Positions 1 through 5,747 of a stretch of 8,507 nt of DNA are shown one piece after another; the first letter of the stretch is position 1; every line of letters begins with the position of its first letter. The notes beneath the pieces were generated by a model. That model saw nothing but the letters and a program-made list of their open reading frames with translations. It did not search any database and was not told where the DNA came from. Location: assembly GCA_003444085.1 (NCBI GenBank), contig DLVL01000075.1, positions 1-8,507 on the forward strand, written 5' to 3'. Source of the DNA: Kosmotogaceae bacterium. GTDB taxonomy: Bacteria > Thermotogota > Thermotogae > Petrotogales > Kosmotogaceae. The translations under genes were made by a program, and so were the position numbers.

Positions 1-588
1 GAAGCATTGAAAAGAACAGGGTACAGCAGTCTGGAACTGGTGAGCAATGATGGCTGGTTCATAAAGAAGTCCAGAGAACTGCAGATAGATCTATCCGGTA
101 TAGTTAAAGGCTATGCCGTTGACGCTGCGATTTCCTTGATAAGGGCACTTGACGATTCAGCTACAGGATATGTGGATGCCGGTGGTGACATTGGGATAAT
201 CGGGCCAAAGTATGGAACGAGGCCCTGGACGATCGGAATACGTCATCCCAGAAGCGAAAGGGCAGATCAGATATTTGATGTTGTCTACTTGTTTGATGGT
301 GCAATAGCTACTTCGGGAGATTATGAGAATTACTTCATAGAAGATGACAAACATTACCATCACATAATAGACCCATCGACAGGTTTTCCTGCGGATTCGG
401 GTGTTATAAGTGCTACTGTTATTGCAAACAGTGTTATGGTGGCAGATGCTTTTGCCACAGCCGCTTTCGTTCTTGGCAAGACCCCGGGGATTACCTTCTT
501 GCCAAGAAATGGCGCACTCGCTTTTCTCATAATGGAGGATTTTAGCGTCTTCAGATCTGAGGGATTCGAGGTCTATCAGAAGAAATGA
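1..588 (+). CDS. apbE: FAD:protein FMN transferase (ApbE), C-terminal part, 5' end outside the window
   Basis: The reading frame is open from base 1, so the gene starts upstream; about 195 C-terminal residues are visible of a family that is usually about 300-350. ApbE covalently attaches FMN from FAD to a Thr/Ser of exported flavoproteins such as RnfG/NqrC or FMN-binding-domain proteins, and acts outside the cytoplasmic membrane. Visible family motifs, numbered from base 1, are DLSGIVKGYAVD (about 30-41), a GGD in YVDAGGDIG, ATSGDYENYF (about 103-112), HHIIDPSTGFP (about 120-130) and VADAFATAAF, which supplies the metal-binding Asp149 and Thr153. The order and spacing match the family and no key motif is missing. 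Any signal peptide or lipobox is out of view. The stop overlaps the next start (ATGA, 585-588), so the genes are probably translationally coupled. The likely flavinylation substrate is not in the window. Confidence 0.95.
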   Translation, partial: EALKRTGYSSLELVSNDGWFIKKSRELQIDLSGIVKGYAVDAAISLIRALDDSATGYVDAGGDIGIIGPKYGTRPWTIGIRHPRSERADQIFDVVYLFDGAIATSGDYENYFIEDDKHYHHIIDPSTGFPADSGVISATVIANSVMVADAFATAAFVLGKTPGITFLPRNGALAFLIMEDFSVFRSEGFEVYQKK

Positions 589-938
589 AGCTTTTCAGAG
601 CTTTCGACCTGATGGTCATATTGATAATGGCTATCACGTTTCTTTTGTTCTTTCCTGCTGCAAGTAATGGTGCAGAAGTTGCTCACGTCTTTCAGGATGG
701 ACAAATGATAAGAACAGTTGACCTCTTTCTGGATAGCCTGATAGAGATCGGTGATGCTCTGGTTCTCCAGGTGGAAAAGGGTGCAGTGAGAGTCGTTGAG
801 GCCAACTGCCCTGATCAGATCTGCGTCAAGACTGGTTGGACATCCAGTCCAGGTATTCCGATTGTCTGCATTCCCAACAGAATAATGATAGTCATTCCGC
901 GAAAGAATGATCAGGCTATTGATGTGATCACAGGATGA
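585..938 (+). CDS. NusG domain II-containing exported/membrane-anchored protein (EetA-like)
   Basis: A 117-residue protein. Residues 9-30 form a strongly hydrophobic segment after the basic N-terminus MKLFR, either a signal peptide (possible cleavage near AASNGA) or a membrane anchor. Residues 54-104 match the NusG domain II-like family (PF07009): IEIGDALVLQV, then CPDQICVKTGW, then IVCIPNRIMIVI. Cys75, Cys80 and Cys95 sit at the positions conserved in this family. It lacks the NusG N-terminal domain, so it is not the transcription factor. Small proteins of this kind sit beside apbE and Gx genes; in Listeria and Lactobacillus extracellular electron transfer loci a comparable protein is called EetA. 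Its biochemical role is unknown; membrane-linked electron transfer to flavinylated proteins is inferred from context. It overlaps both apbE and the next gene by ATGA. Confidence 0.85.
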   Translation: MKLFRAFDLMVILIMAITFLLFFPAASNGAEVAHVFQDGQMIRTVDLFLDSLIEIGDALVLQVEKGAVRVVEANCPDQICVKTGWTSSPGIPIVCIPNRIMIVIPRKNDQAIDVITG

Positions 939-1453
939 AAATCGCAAAACAACTGTCCCTTATTGCTCTGCTGACTGCACTGGGTGGAGTTGTTCATTTG
1001 TTGGAGACCCTGATCCCTTTTCCCCTTCCAGTTCCCGGAGGAAGGTGGGGCTTCTCAAACGCGGTTATTCTGATTGCTCTTCCTGGGGGGAAGCTTTCAG
1101 ATCTTCTTCTTCTGGGAACAGCAAAGTCAATTCTTGGGGCATTTCTTGGTGGTAGACTGCTGACACCAATGTTTCTTATGAGCGTCGGGGGTATTGTCAT
1201 TGCTATTCTGGTCATGTGGATGATGTCAAGACCCGGAGCACCGTTTGGACTCATAGGTATCAGCCTTGCGGGAGCCATCACAAATAACGCAGTGCAGTTG
1301 TTTGTTGCAGCGTTTCTTATAGTCAGAAGCACTGCGCTGTTTCTAATCTTCCCGTATTTTCTTATTCTTGGTAGTATTGCTGCAGTGGTCAACGCAATAA
1401 TCGCTCACTCAACCCTTAGAAAGGTAGGTGGATCTCTCTGGAAAGAGAACTGA
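935..1453 (+). CDS. Gx transporter family integral membrane protein (annotated elsewhere as heptaprenyl diphosphate synthase component I; EetB-like)
   Basis: A 172-residue polytopic membrane protein with about five hydrophobic segments: residues ~6-27, ~38-66 (possibly two helices), ~78-98, ~102-126 and ~131-158. The stretch GRWGFSNAVILIAL (about 36-49), followed by GGKLSDLLLLGTAKSILGAF, matches the Gx family (PF07456), whose members resemble ECF-type substrate-binding (S) components. The old name 'heptaprenyl diphosphate synthase component I' came from genomic neighbours of prenyl synthases and is probably not the activity. In Listeria-type extracellular electron transfer loci a comparable protein is called EetB and is paired with a NusG-domain-II protein, as here. 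Start ATG 935 overlaps the previous stop (ATGA). The 3' end overlaps the proposed maf start by 16 bases. Quinone or prenyl interaction is speculation. Confidence 0.85.
   Translation: MKIAKQLSLIALLTALGGVVHLLETLIPFPLPVPGGRWGFSNAVILIALPGGKLSDLLLLGTAKSILGAFLGGRLLTPMFLMSVGGIVIAILVMWMMSRPGAPFGLIGISLAGAITNNAVQLFVAAFLIVRSTALFLIFPYFLILGSIAAVVNAIIAHSTLRKVGGSLWKEN
1426..1431 (+). promoter_or_regulatory. Ribosome binding site supporting a CTG start for maf
   Basis: AGGTGG lies six bases before CTG 1438, inside the 3' end of the Gx gene. It is the only good purine-rich site placed to start the frame that encodes the essential LILASGSPRR motif of Maf. Confidence 0.55.
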
Positions 1454-2010
1454 TCCTGGCTTCAGGCTCTCCAAGGAGGAGAGAACTCCTGGAACTGGCA
1501 GGAATAAGATTCCGCTGTGTGGAACCCATGCATGGAGAAGAGTTGATAGGAGAAGGAAATATCGAAGATGAGGTCTTAAGACTAGCACGAAAAAAGGTTT
1601 TCAGTATCAAAGATACTCCCGAGTCCGGTCTTATTCTTGGGGCTGACACCGTTGTAATATGCGAAGGTGTTGTGCTTGGGAAACCGCAAAACAGAGATAA
1701 CGCCATCGAAATGCTCAGGAATCTATCCGGGAAGATGCATTCGGTCTTGACAGGTGTTGTGATTGCCTCAGAAGACGAGGTCATCGAGTTTGTCGAAAAG
1801 ACTGATGTAGAATTCAGAGAACTGCCTGAAGGACTCATAAATGACTATGTTGATTCAGGGCTTGCGATGGACAAAGCTGGTTCCTATGGGATTCAGGATA
1901 GGGGAGCGGTTTTTGTCAAAAGAATCGTGGGAGATTTCTATAATGTAATGGGATTGCCTGTTGGTCGAATCTGGGAAATTCTCCATGAAAGGGGAGCTTT
2001 GGCAGTATGA
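1438..2010 (+). CDS. maf: Maf family nucleoside triphosphate pyrophosphatase (dTTP/UTP type), probable CTG start
   Basis: Maf proteins hydrolyse non-canonical or pyrimidine NTPs to NMP and pyrophosphate in the cytoplasm. Read from CTG 1438 the protein is 190 residues, the normal family length. It begins (M)ERELILASGSPRRRELL, with the SPRRR phosphate-binding motif at 11-15. Then come GADTVV with catalytic Asp70, GKP at 81-83 and DKAGSYGIQD at 145-154; the Gln supports the YhdE-like dTTP/UTPase group. The frame has a TAG at 1417-1419 and no ATG, GTG or TTG between it and the LILAS motif. The first conventional start is GTG 1519, which would remove 27 residues including the active-site loop. CTG 1438 gives the four residues before LILAS usual in homologues and has an RBS at 1426-1431. 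A sequencing error or recent frameshift near 1417-1450 is the alternative. The gene overlaps the Gx gene by 16 bases and radC by ATGA. Confidence 0.93.
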   Translation: MERELILASGSPRRRELLELAGIRFRCVEPMHGEELIGEGNIEDEVLRLARKKVFSIKDTPESGLILGADTVVICEGVVLGKPQNRDNAIEMLRNLSGKMHSVLTGVVIASEDEVIEFVEKTDVEFRELPEGLINDYVDSGLAMDKAGSYGIQDRGAVFVKRIVGDFYNVMGLPVGRIWEILHERGALAV

Positions 2011-2762
2011 AGAACCTGGACATGCCTAGAGAGAGATTGGTGACTTATGGAGCCGAGTCACTGAGCGACGCTGAACTCGTTGCGATTCTTTTGCGCACCG
2101 GCACAAAAGGTACCGACGTGCTTGCACTCAGCAGAGCGCTTCTGATCAGATTTGGTTCGATAGTTGGTCTCCTTGCCGCTGAAGTGGATGAGCTTGCTCA
2201 GGTGAAAGGTGTGGGCTTGGCAAAGGCTGTTGGACTGAAGGCATCACTTGAAATCGGCCACAGAGTCTTTAAGGAGCTAGCAAGCGCAACGGGGAGCCTT
2301 ATGAAGGAACCAGAATCAGTATATTACATGTGCAATGACATGACCCTGATGAAAAACGAAACAGTCAGGGTTATCTCTCTGGACACGAAACTCAACTACC
2401 TTGGGATGACGACCGTTAGCGTTGGAACATTGGATACTTCAGTGATTCACCCAAGGGAGGTATTCAGGTATGCGATTTCAAAAACAGCAGCTGCAATTAT
2501 TCTCGTGCACAATCACCCTTCTGGTGACCCAAGGCCCAGTACGTCCGATGATGCCGTGACGAAGAAGATCACTGACGCTGGAGAAGCCCTGGGAATCAGA
2601 ATGCTAGATCATGTAATAATTGGAAAAGGAAAGTATTACAGTTACGCAGCACGAGAACAGTTTCTTGTGGAGGTGGACCATGATTTCTCGCGAAGAGGCA
2701 CTTGTAATGGTGAAAAAGGAGCTGAAGCAGAAGAATCTTGTGAAGCATGTATTAGCGACTGA
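2007..2762 (+). CDS. radC: RadC family JAB/MPN-domain protein (JAMM metalloprotein fold)
   Basis: A 251-residue protein. The N-terminal part (about 1-90) carries the RadC helix-hairpin-helix-like region, with LSDAELVAILLRTGTKG at 19-35 and VKGVGLAKA at 66-74. The JAB domain (about 100-218) has the full JAMM zinc site: Glu118, His168, His170, Ser178 and Asp181 in HNHPSGDPRPSTSDD. The family is named for DNA repair but its molecular role is unsettled; a direct repair function in E. coli was withdrawn. Family members usually end just after GKYYSYAAREQFL (residues 208-220). Here the frame continues 31 residues, with a Cys- and Glu-rich tail, and overlaps the next gene by 83 bases. Start ATG 2007 overlaps the maf stop (ATGA). 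The core assignment is secure; the tail is odd and is discussed as a finding. Confidence 0.95.
   Translation: MKNLDMPRERLVTYGAESLSDAELVAILLRTGTKGTDVLALSRALLIRFGSIVGLLAAEVDELAQVKGVGLAKAVGLKASLEIGHRVFKELASATGSLMKEPESVYYMCNDMTLMKNETVRVISLDTKLNYLGMTTVSVGTLDTSVIHPREVFRYAISKTAAAIILVHNHPSGDPRPSTSDDAVTKKITDAGEALGIRMLDHVIIGKGKYYSYAAREQFLVEVDHDFSRRGTCNGEKGAEAEESCEACISD
2669..2676 (+). promoter_or_regulatory. Ribosome binding site that sets the HD-protein start
   Basis: GGAGGTGG with its GGAGG core six bases before ATG 2680. It favours this ATG over upstream in-frame starts near 2620, which lie in conserved radC sequence and have no comparable site. Confidence 0.7.
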
Positions 2763-3228
2763 AGCAGTGATGAAAGCCCTTGCTGAGAAAATGGGCGAAG
2801 ACAAGGATGTGTGGGGAATGGCTGGTCTCCTTCATGACCTTGACTATGAATACACCAGCGAAGAACCTTCAAAACATGCAAGGATGACTGTTGAGATGCT
2901 GAAGGACAAGGACGTACCGGAAGAGGTGCTTGACGCAATCCTGGCTCACAACGAACAGAAACCAAGAGAAACAGCCATAGAGAAAGCCATTTATGCAGCA
3001 GATCCGGTGACGGGGTTCATTGTGGCATCGGTGCTTATCAGAAAGGGTACAAGACTTGAGGATCTTGATGTGCCTTTTCTGATGAACAGATTCAAAGAGA
3101 AATCCTTTGCAAGAGGGGCAAACAGGGATCAAATGAGTTCATGTGAGGAACTGGGACTCTCTCTGGAATCATTCCTGGGGATTTCTCTAGCGGCTATGCA
3201 GGGGATTTCGAAAGATCTTGGACTTTGA
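2680..3228 (+). CDS. HD domain-containing hydrolase (HDIG-type, function unknown)
   Basis: A 182-residue cytoplasmic protein when read from ATG 2680, which has a strong RBS; a longer frame reaching back to about 2620 is not favoured. It shows the HD superfamily metal ligands in order: His23 (VKHVLATE), His52-Asp53 (LLHDLDYEY), His66 (SKHA), His90 (ILAHNEQ) and Asp108 (YAADPVTG). This corresponds to the 'predicted HD superfamily hydrolase' group often found as HDIG-domain proteins. HD proteins of this size are usually metal-dependent phosphohydrolases acting on nucleotides or phosphorylated metabolites. The substrate cannot be told from sequence, although neighbours Maf and DeoC make a nucleotide substrate plausible. 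Its first 83 bases overlap the end of radC in another frame. deoC follows after ten bases. Confidence 0.88.
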   Translation: MISREEALVMVKKELKQKNLVKHVLATEAVMKALAEKMGEDKDVWGMAGLLHDLDYEYTSEEPSKHARMTVEMLKDKDVPEEVLDAILAHNEQKPRETAIEKAIYAADPVTGFIVASVLIRKGTRLEDLDVPFLMNRFKEKSFARGANRDQMSSCEELGLSLESFLGISLAAMQGISKDLGL

Positions 3229-3232
3229 GGTG
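3227..3232 (+). promoter_or_regulatory. Ribosome binding site that sets the deoC start
   Basis: GAGGTG, six bases before ATG 3239 and overlapping the end of the HD gene. It favours ATG 3239 over the in-frame TTG at 3218, which has no good site. Confidence 0.6.
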
Positions 3233-3238
3233 ATTCGG

Positions 3239-3964
3239 ATGATAAAAGGACTTATCAGGGAGATGGTAGACAAATACGAGAGTGAGTTTAAACCCGTGAA
3301 GAACAAAGTTTCTGAGACGCTTCAGATTTCCGACTACATTGATCATACACTTCTGAAGCCGGATGTCACTTTGAGGGACATAGAGTCACTTTGCGCGGAA
3401 GCGATTGATTACAGATTCAAAGCCGTTTGTGTCAATAGCTGCTGGATAAGAGATGTTGTTCGATTTCTAGCGGGTAGTCCCACAAAGAAAGCGGTGGTAG
3501 TCGGGTTTCCTCTGGGGGCATGTTCTTCAGAAGTTAAGGCGTTTGAGACTCGCTGGACTCTTGAACACGGTGCTGATGAGTTTGACATGGTCATGAATAT
3601 CGGAGCATTGAAAGGTGAAGATTACGATTTAGTTATGAAAGACATTGCAAAAGTGGTAAAATCAGCAAAGGGAAACGCTGTCAAGGTGATCATTGAGACG
3701 GCGTTGCTTTCGACAAAAGAGAAAATCGCTGCCTGTGTGATCGCAGAAGCAGCAGGGGCTACTTTTGTAAAGACTTCATCGGGTTTTGCTGGCGGAGGTG
3801 CTACGGTTGACGATGTTAGTCTCATGAGGTTTGTGACCAGTCCGCATGTCAAGGTCAAAGCTTCTGGCGGTATCAGAGACAGGGAAACTGCCATTGCGAT
3901 GATTGAGGCAGGTGCAGAACGTATTGGAACGAGTTCTGGCATCAGGATTATTGCTGAGGAGTAG
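3239..3964 (+). CDS. deoC: Deoxyribose-phosphate aldolase (class I)
   Basis: DeoC cleaves 2-deoxy-D-ribose 5-phosphate to glyceraldehyde 3-phosphate and acetaldehyde, the last step of deoxynucleoside salvage, in the cytoplasm. The 241-residue protein has the TIM-barrel signatures DHTLLKPD (35-42), VVGFPLGA (87-94), DEFDMVMNIG (113-122, Asp116 matching E. coli Asp102), KVIIETALL (149-157), FVKTSSGF (176-183, Schiff-base Lys178) and VKASGGIRD (206-214, second catalytic Lys207). All catalytic residues are present. About 30 residues precede the barrel (MIKGLIREMVDKYESEF...), an extension that also occurs, as I remember it, in the Thermotoga maritima enzyme TM1559. It lies ten bases after the HD gene and eleven before the cyclodeaminase-family gene, in the same operon. 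No deoA, deoB or nucleoside transporter is adjacent. Confidence 0.97.
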   Translation: MIKGLIREMVDKYESEFKPVKNKVSETLQISDYIDHTLLKPDVTLRDIESLCAEAIDYRFKAVCVNSCWIRDVVRFLAGSPTKKAVVVGFPLGACSSEVKAFETRWTLEHGADEFDMVMNIGALKGEDYDLVMKDIAKVVKSAKGNAVKVIIETALLSTKEKIAACVIAEAAGATFVKTSSGFAGGGATVDDVSLMRFVTSPHVKVKASGGIRDRETAIAMIEAGAERIGTSSGIRIIAEE

Positions 3965-3975
3965 GAGGGACGAAA

Positions 3976-4605
3976 ATGGACTTCTGTTCGATAACAGTGA
4001 AGGAATTTCTTGAGAAGATCGCTGAAAAGAGCCCTACGCCCGGGGGTGGTGCCGTGGGTGCAATTGCAGCAGCCCTGGGAGCTGCTCTGGGTGCAATGGT
4101 TTCTAACTTGACCATTGGAAAGAAAGGCTATGAAGATGTTGAGGGACATATGGAAACGGCCCTGGAGGTTTTTGAAGCAGAGATGAATTACCTGTGTGAG
4201 CTGGCTAACAAGGATATTCAGGCCTTTGATCAGGTAATGGCAAGCTACAAGCTCTCAAAGGGGACAGAAGAAGAGAAGAATGCCCGGCATATGAAGATAC
4301 AGCAAGCTCTAAAGACCGCAATAGAAGTACCATTTGACCTTGCAAGGAGAACGAAAAACATCATCGTGAGTCTTGAAAGACTAGCAAAATGGGGGAATCT
4401 GAACACAATATCTGATGTCGAAGCATCAGCATACTTGCTTGTCGCAGCGTACCGTATCGCAAGATCAAATGTGGCAATCAACTTGAAGAATCTTGAAGAC
4501 CCTGCATATGCCAAGTGGGTAACTGAAGAGATGCAGAGTCTCGAAAGACAGATTATGGCTTCTTATGACAGGATAATGGAAGTGATCGGCAAGCGAAATG
4601 CTTAG
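3976..4605 (+). CDS. Formiminotetrahydrofolate cyclodeaminase / methenyltetrahydrofolate cyclohydrolase family protein
   Basis: A 209-residue, helix-rich cytoplasmic protein of the FTCD_C family (PF04961). SPTPGGGAVGAIAAALGAAL (19-38) is the glycine-rich folate-binding signature, followed by MVSNLTIGKKGYEDVE (41-56). A late block at 141-170 (NLNTISDVEASAYLLVAAYR, then NVAINL) is also typical. The family either releases ammonia from 5-formimino-THF or opens 5,10-methenyl-THF to 10-formyl-THF. It is a stand-alone cyclodeaminase-type domain without the formiminotransferase half of the fused animal enzyme. The Thermotoga maritima homologue TM1560, beside deoC and tgt, has the same form. No histidine-degradation genes are nearby, so the exact reaction is uncertain; a role in one-carbon folate balance is inferred. 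A strong RBS (AGGAGGGA, 3963-3970) precedes ATG 3976. It overlaps tgt by eight bases. Confidence 0.88.
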   Translation: MDFCSITVKEFLEKIAEKSPTPGGGAVGAIAAALGAALGAMVSNLTIGKKGYEDVEGHMETALEVFEAEMNYLCELANKDIQAFDQVMASYKLSKGTEEEKNARHMKIQQALKTAIEVPFDLARRTKNIIVSLERLAKWGNLNTISDVEASAYLLVAAYRIARSNVAINLKNLEDPAYAKWVTEEMQSLERQIMASYDRIMEVIGKRNA

Positions 4606-5716
4606 TTATGAGATAATTAGCAACAGCAGTACCTCACGCGCACGTGTCGGCAGGCTAAATACGAGTCACGGAGAAATCTTAACTCCGGCTTTCATGCCTG
4701 TTGGAACGAATGGCACGGTAAAGAGTCTGTGGCAACATGAACTGATCGAGATCGGATCTCAGATCATCCTTGGTAATGCGTTTCATCTGTATCTCAGACC
4801 TGGCCTTGATGTCATTGAGCACTTTGGAGGTCTTCACGATTTCATCTCATGGAAGGGACCGATCCTGACTGATAGCGGAGGATTCCAGGTATTCAGCATA
4901 AGAAATAAAGTGGTTGAGGATGATGGGGTTCGTTTTAGATCTCCTCTGGATGGGTCAAAGCTCTTCATTACCCCAGAGCTCTCGATGGAAATTCAGATGA
5001 CCCTGGGCTCGGATATCGCAATGGCTTTTGATGAATGTGTGGAACCGGGAGTATCCAGAGAATACATCGAGGAATCAGTTGCCAGGACGTCTGTGTGGGC
5101 AAGGAGATGTCTGAACAGTCACAGTGGGAAGCAGGCCTTGTTTGGTATTGTTCAAGGAGGTTTCTTCGAGGACCTGCGTGCCAGGAGTGCTGAAGAAATA
5201 TGCTCAATGCCATTTGATGGATTTGCAATTGGCGGTCTCAGTGTTGGTGAGAAATTCGCCATAACAAAGGACATGCTTTCATTTACTGTTACTTTTCTGC
5301 CAGAAGACAGGCCCAGGTACGTTATGGGGATCGGGAGTCCAGAAATGATAGTGGTTGCTGTAGAGAATGGTGTTGATATGTTTGACTGTGTTCTGCCAAC
5401 AAGAATAGGAAGACATGGTACCGCCCTGACTTCTCGTGGAAAAGTGAACCTGAAAGCTGCCAAGTGGAGATATGACAAAGACCCGATTGACAAAGAATGC
5501 GGCTGCAAAGTTTGCAACACGTACAGTCGAGGCTACATCTTCCATTTGTTCAGCAGAAGCGAAGCACTGGGAAGAAGTATGGTGAGTTACCACAATATCT
5601 TCTTCCTCAATGAATACGTCAGGAAAATCAGAGAATCAATACAACGGGATTGTTTTGAAGAGTTTAAGGAAGAGTGTCTGGACAAAGGACTAATCGGAGA
5701 ATGCGTGAGCACCTAG
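4598..5716 (+). CDS. tgt: tRNA-guanine transglycosylase (queuine/preQ1 type)
   Basis: Tgt swaps guanine-34 in the anticodon of tRNA-Asp, -Asn, -His and -Tyr for preQ1, the committed step of queuosine insertion in bacteria. The 372-residue length is normal. Seen in sequence: TPAFMPVGTNGTVK (29-42), ILTDSGGFQVFS (89-100, catalytic Asp92), MAFDECVEP (142-150), GIVQGG (183-188), IGGLSVGE (211-218), MFDCVLPTRIGRHG (261-274, nucleophile Asp263), and the zinc site CGCKVC (Cys301, Cys303, Cys306) with His332 in SYHNIFF. All catalytic and zinc residues are present. The start lies within the last codons of the preceding gene with only a weak RBS, which suggests translational coupling. No queD, queE, queC or queA genes are visible, so preQ1 supply must be encoded elsewhere or come from uptake. 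Confidence 0.98.
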   Translation: MLSYEIISNSSTSRARVGRLNTSHGEILTPAFMPVGTNGTVKSLWQHELIEIGSQIILGNAFHLYLRPGLDVIEHFGGLHDFISWKGPILTDSGGFQVFSIRNKVVEDDGVRFRSPLDGSKLFITPELSMEIQMTLGSDIAMAFDECVEPGVSREYIEESVARTSVWARRCLNSHSGKQALFGIVQGGFFEDLRARSAEEICSMPFDGFAIGGLSVGEKFAITKDMLSFTVTFLPEDRPRYVMGIGSPEMIVVAVENGVDMFDCVLPTRIGRHGTALTSRGKVNLKAAKWRYDKDPIDKECGCKVCNTYSRGYIFHLFSRSEALGRSMVSYHNIFFLNEYVRKIRESIQRDCFEEFKEECLDKGLIGECVST

Positions 5717-5734
5717 TCAAGAAAAGAATCCCTT

Positions 5735-5743
5735 GAGGGGTGG
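5735..5743 (+). promoter_or_regulatory. Ribosome binding site for the putative outer-membrane protein
   Basis: GAGGGGTGG lies just before two adjacent ATGs (5745 and 5748). Its GAGGGG part is seven bases from ATG 5748 and four from ATG 5745, which slightly favours 5748. An in-frame TTG at 5733 overlaps the site and is unlikely. Confidence 0.55.
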
Positions 5744-5747
5744 TATG

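Noticed and set aside
994..1392. Minus-strand open frame opposite the Gx gene, and other long antisense frames such as 3622-4149 and 5152-5520
   Set aside because: Each lies opposite a well-supported gene, has no recognisable domain or RBS context, and is expected as a shadow of the real coding strand.
1519..2010. maf beginning at GTG 1519
   Set aside because: It would lack the first 27 residues, including the SPRRR active-site motif encoded directly upstream in the same frame, so it is not the true start.
2620..2679. Longer N-terminus for the HD protein
   Set aside because: The extra residues lie in conserved radC coding sequence, do not resemble HD proteins, and ATG 2680 has a strong ribosome binding site.
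3218..3238. TTG start for deoC at 3218
   Set aside because: It overlaps the HD gene without a good RBS, whereas ATG 3239 has GAGGTG at proper spacing.
5717..5736. Stem TCAAG/CTTGA between tgt and the outer-membrane protein gene
   Set aside because: Only five pairs with a ten-base loop and no T-tract; likely chance, and it overlaps the ribosome binding site region.
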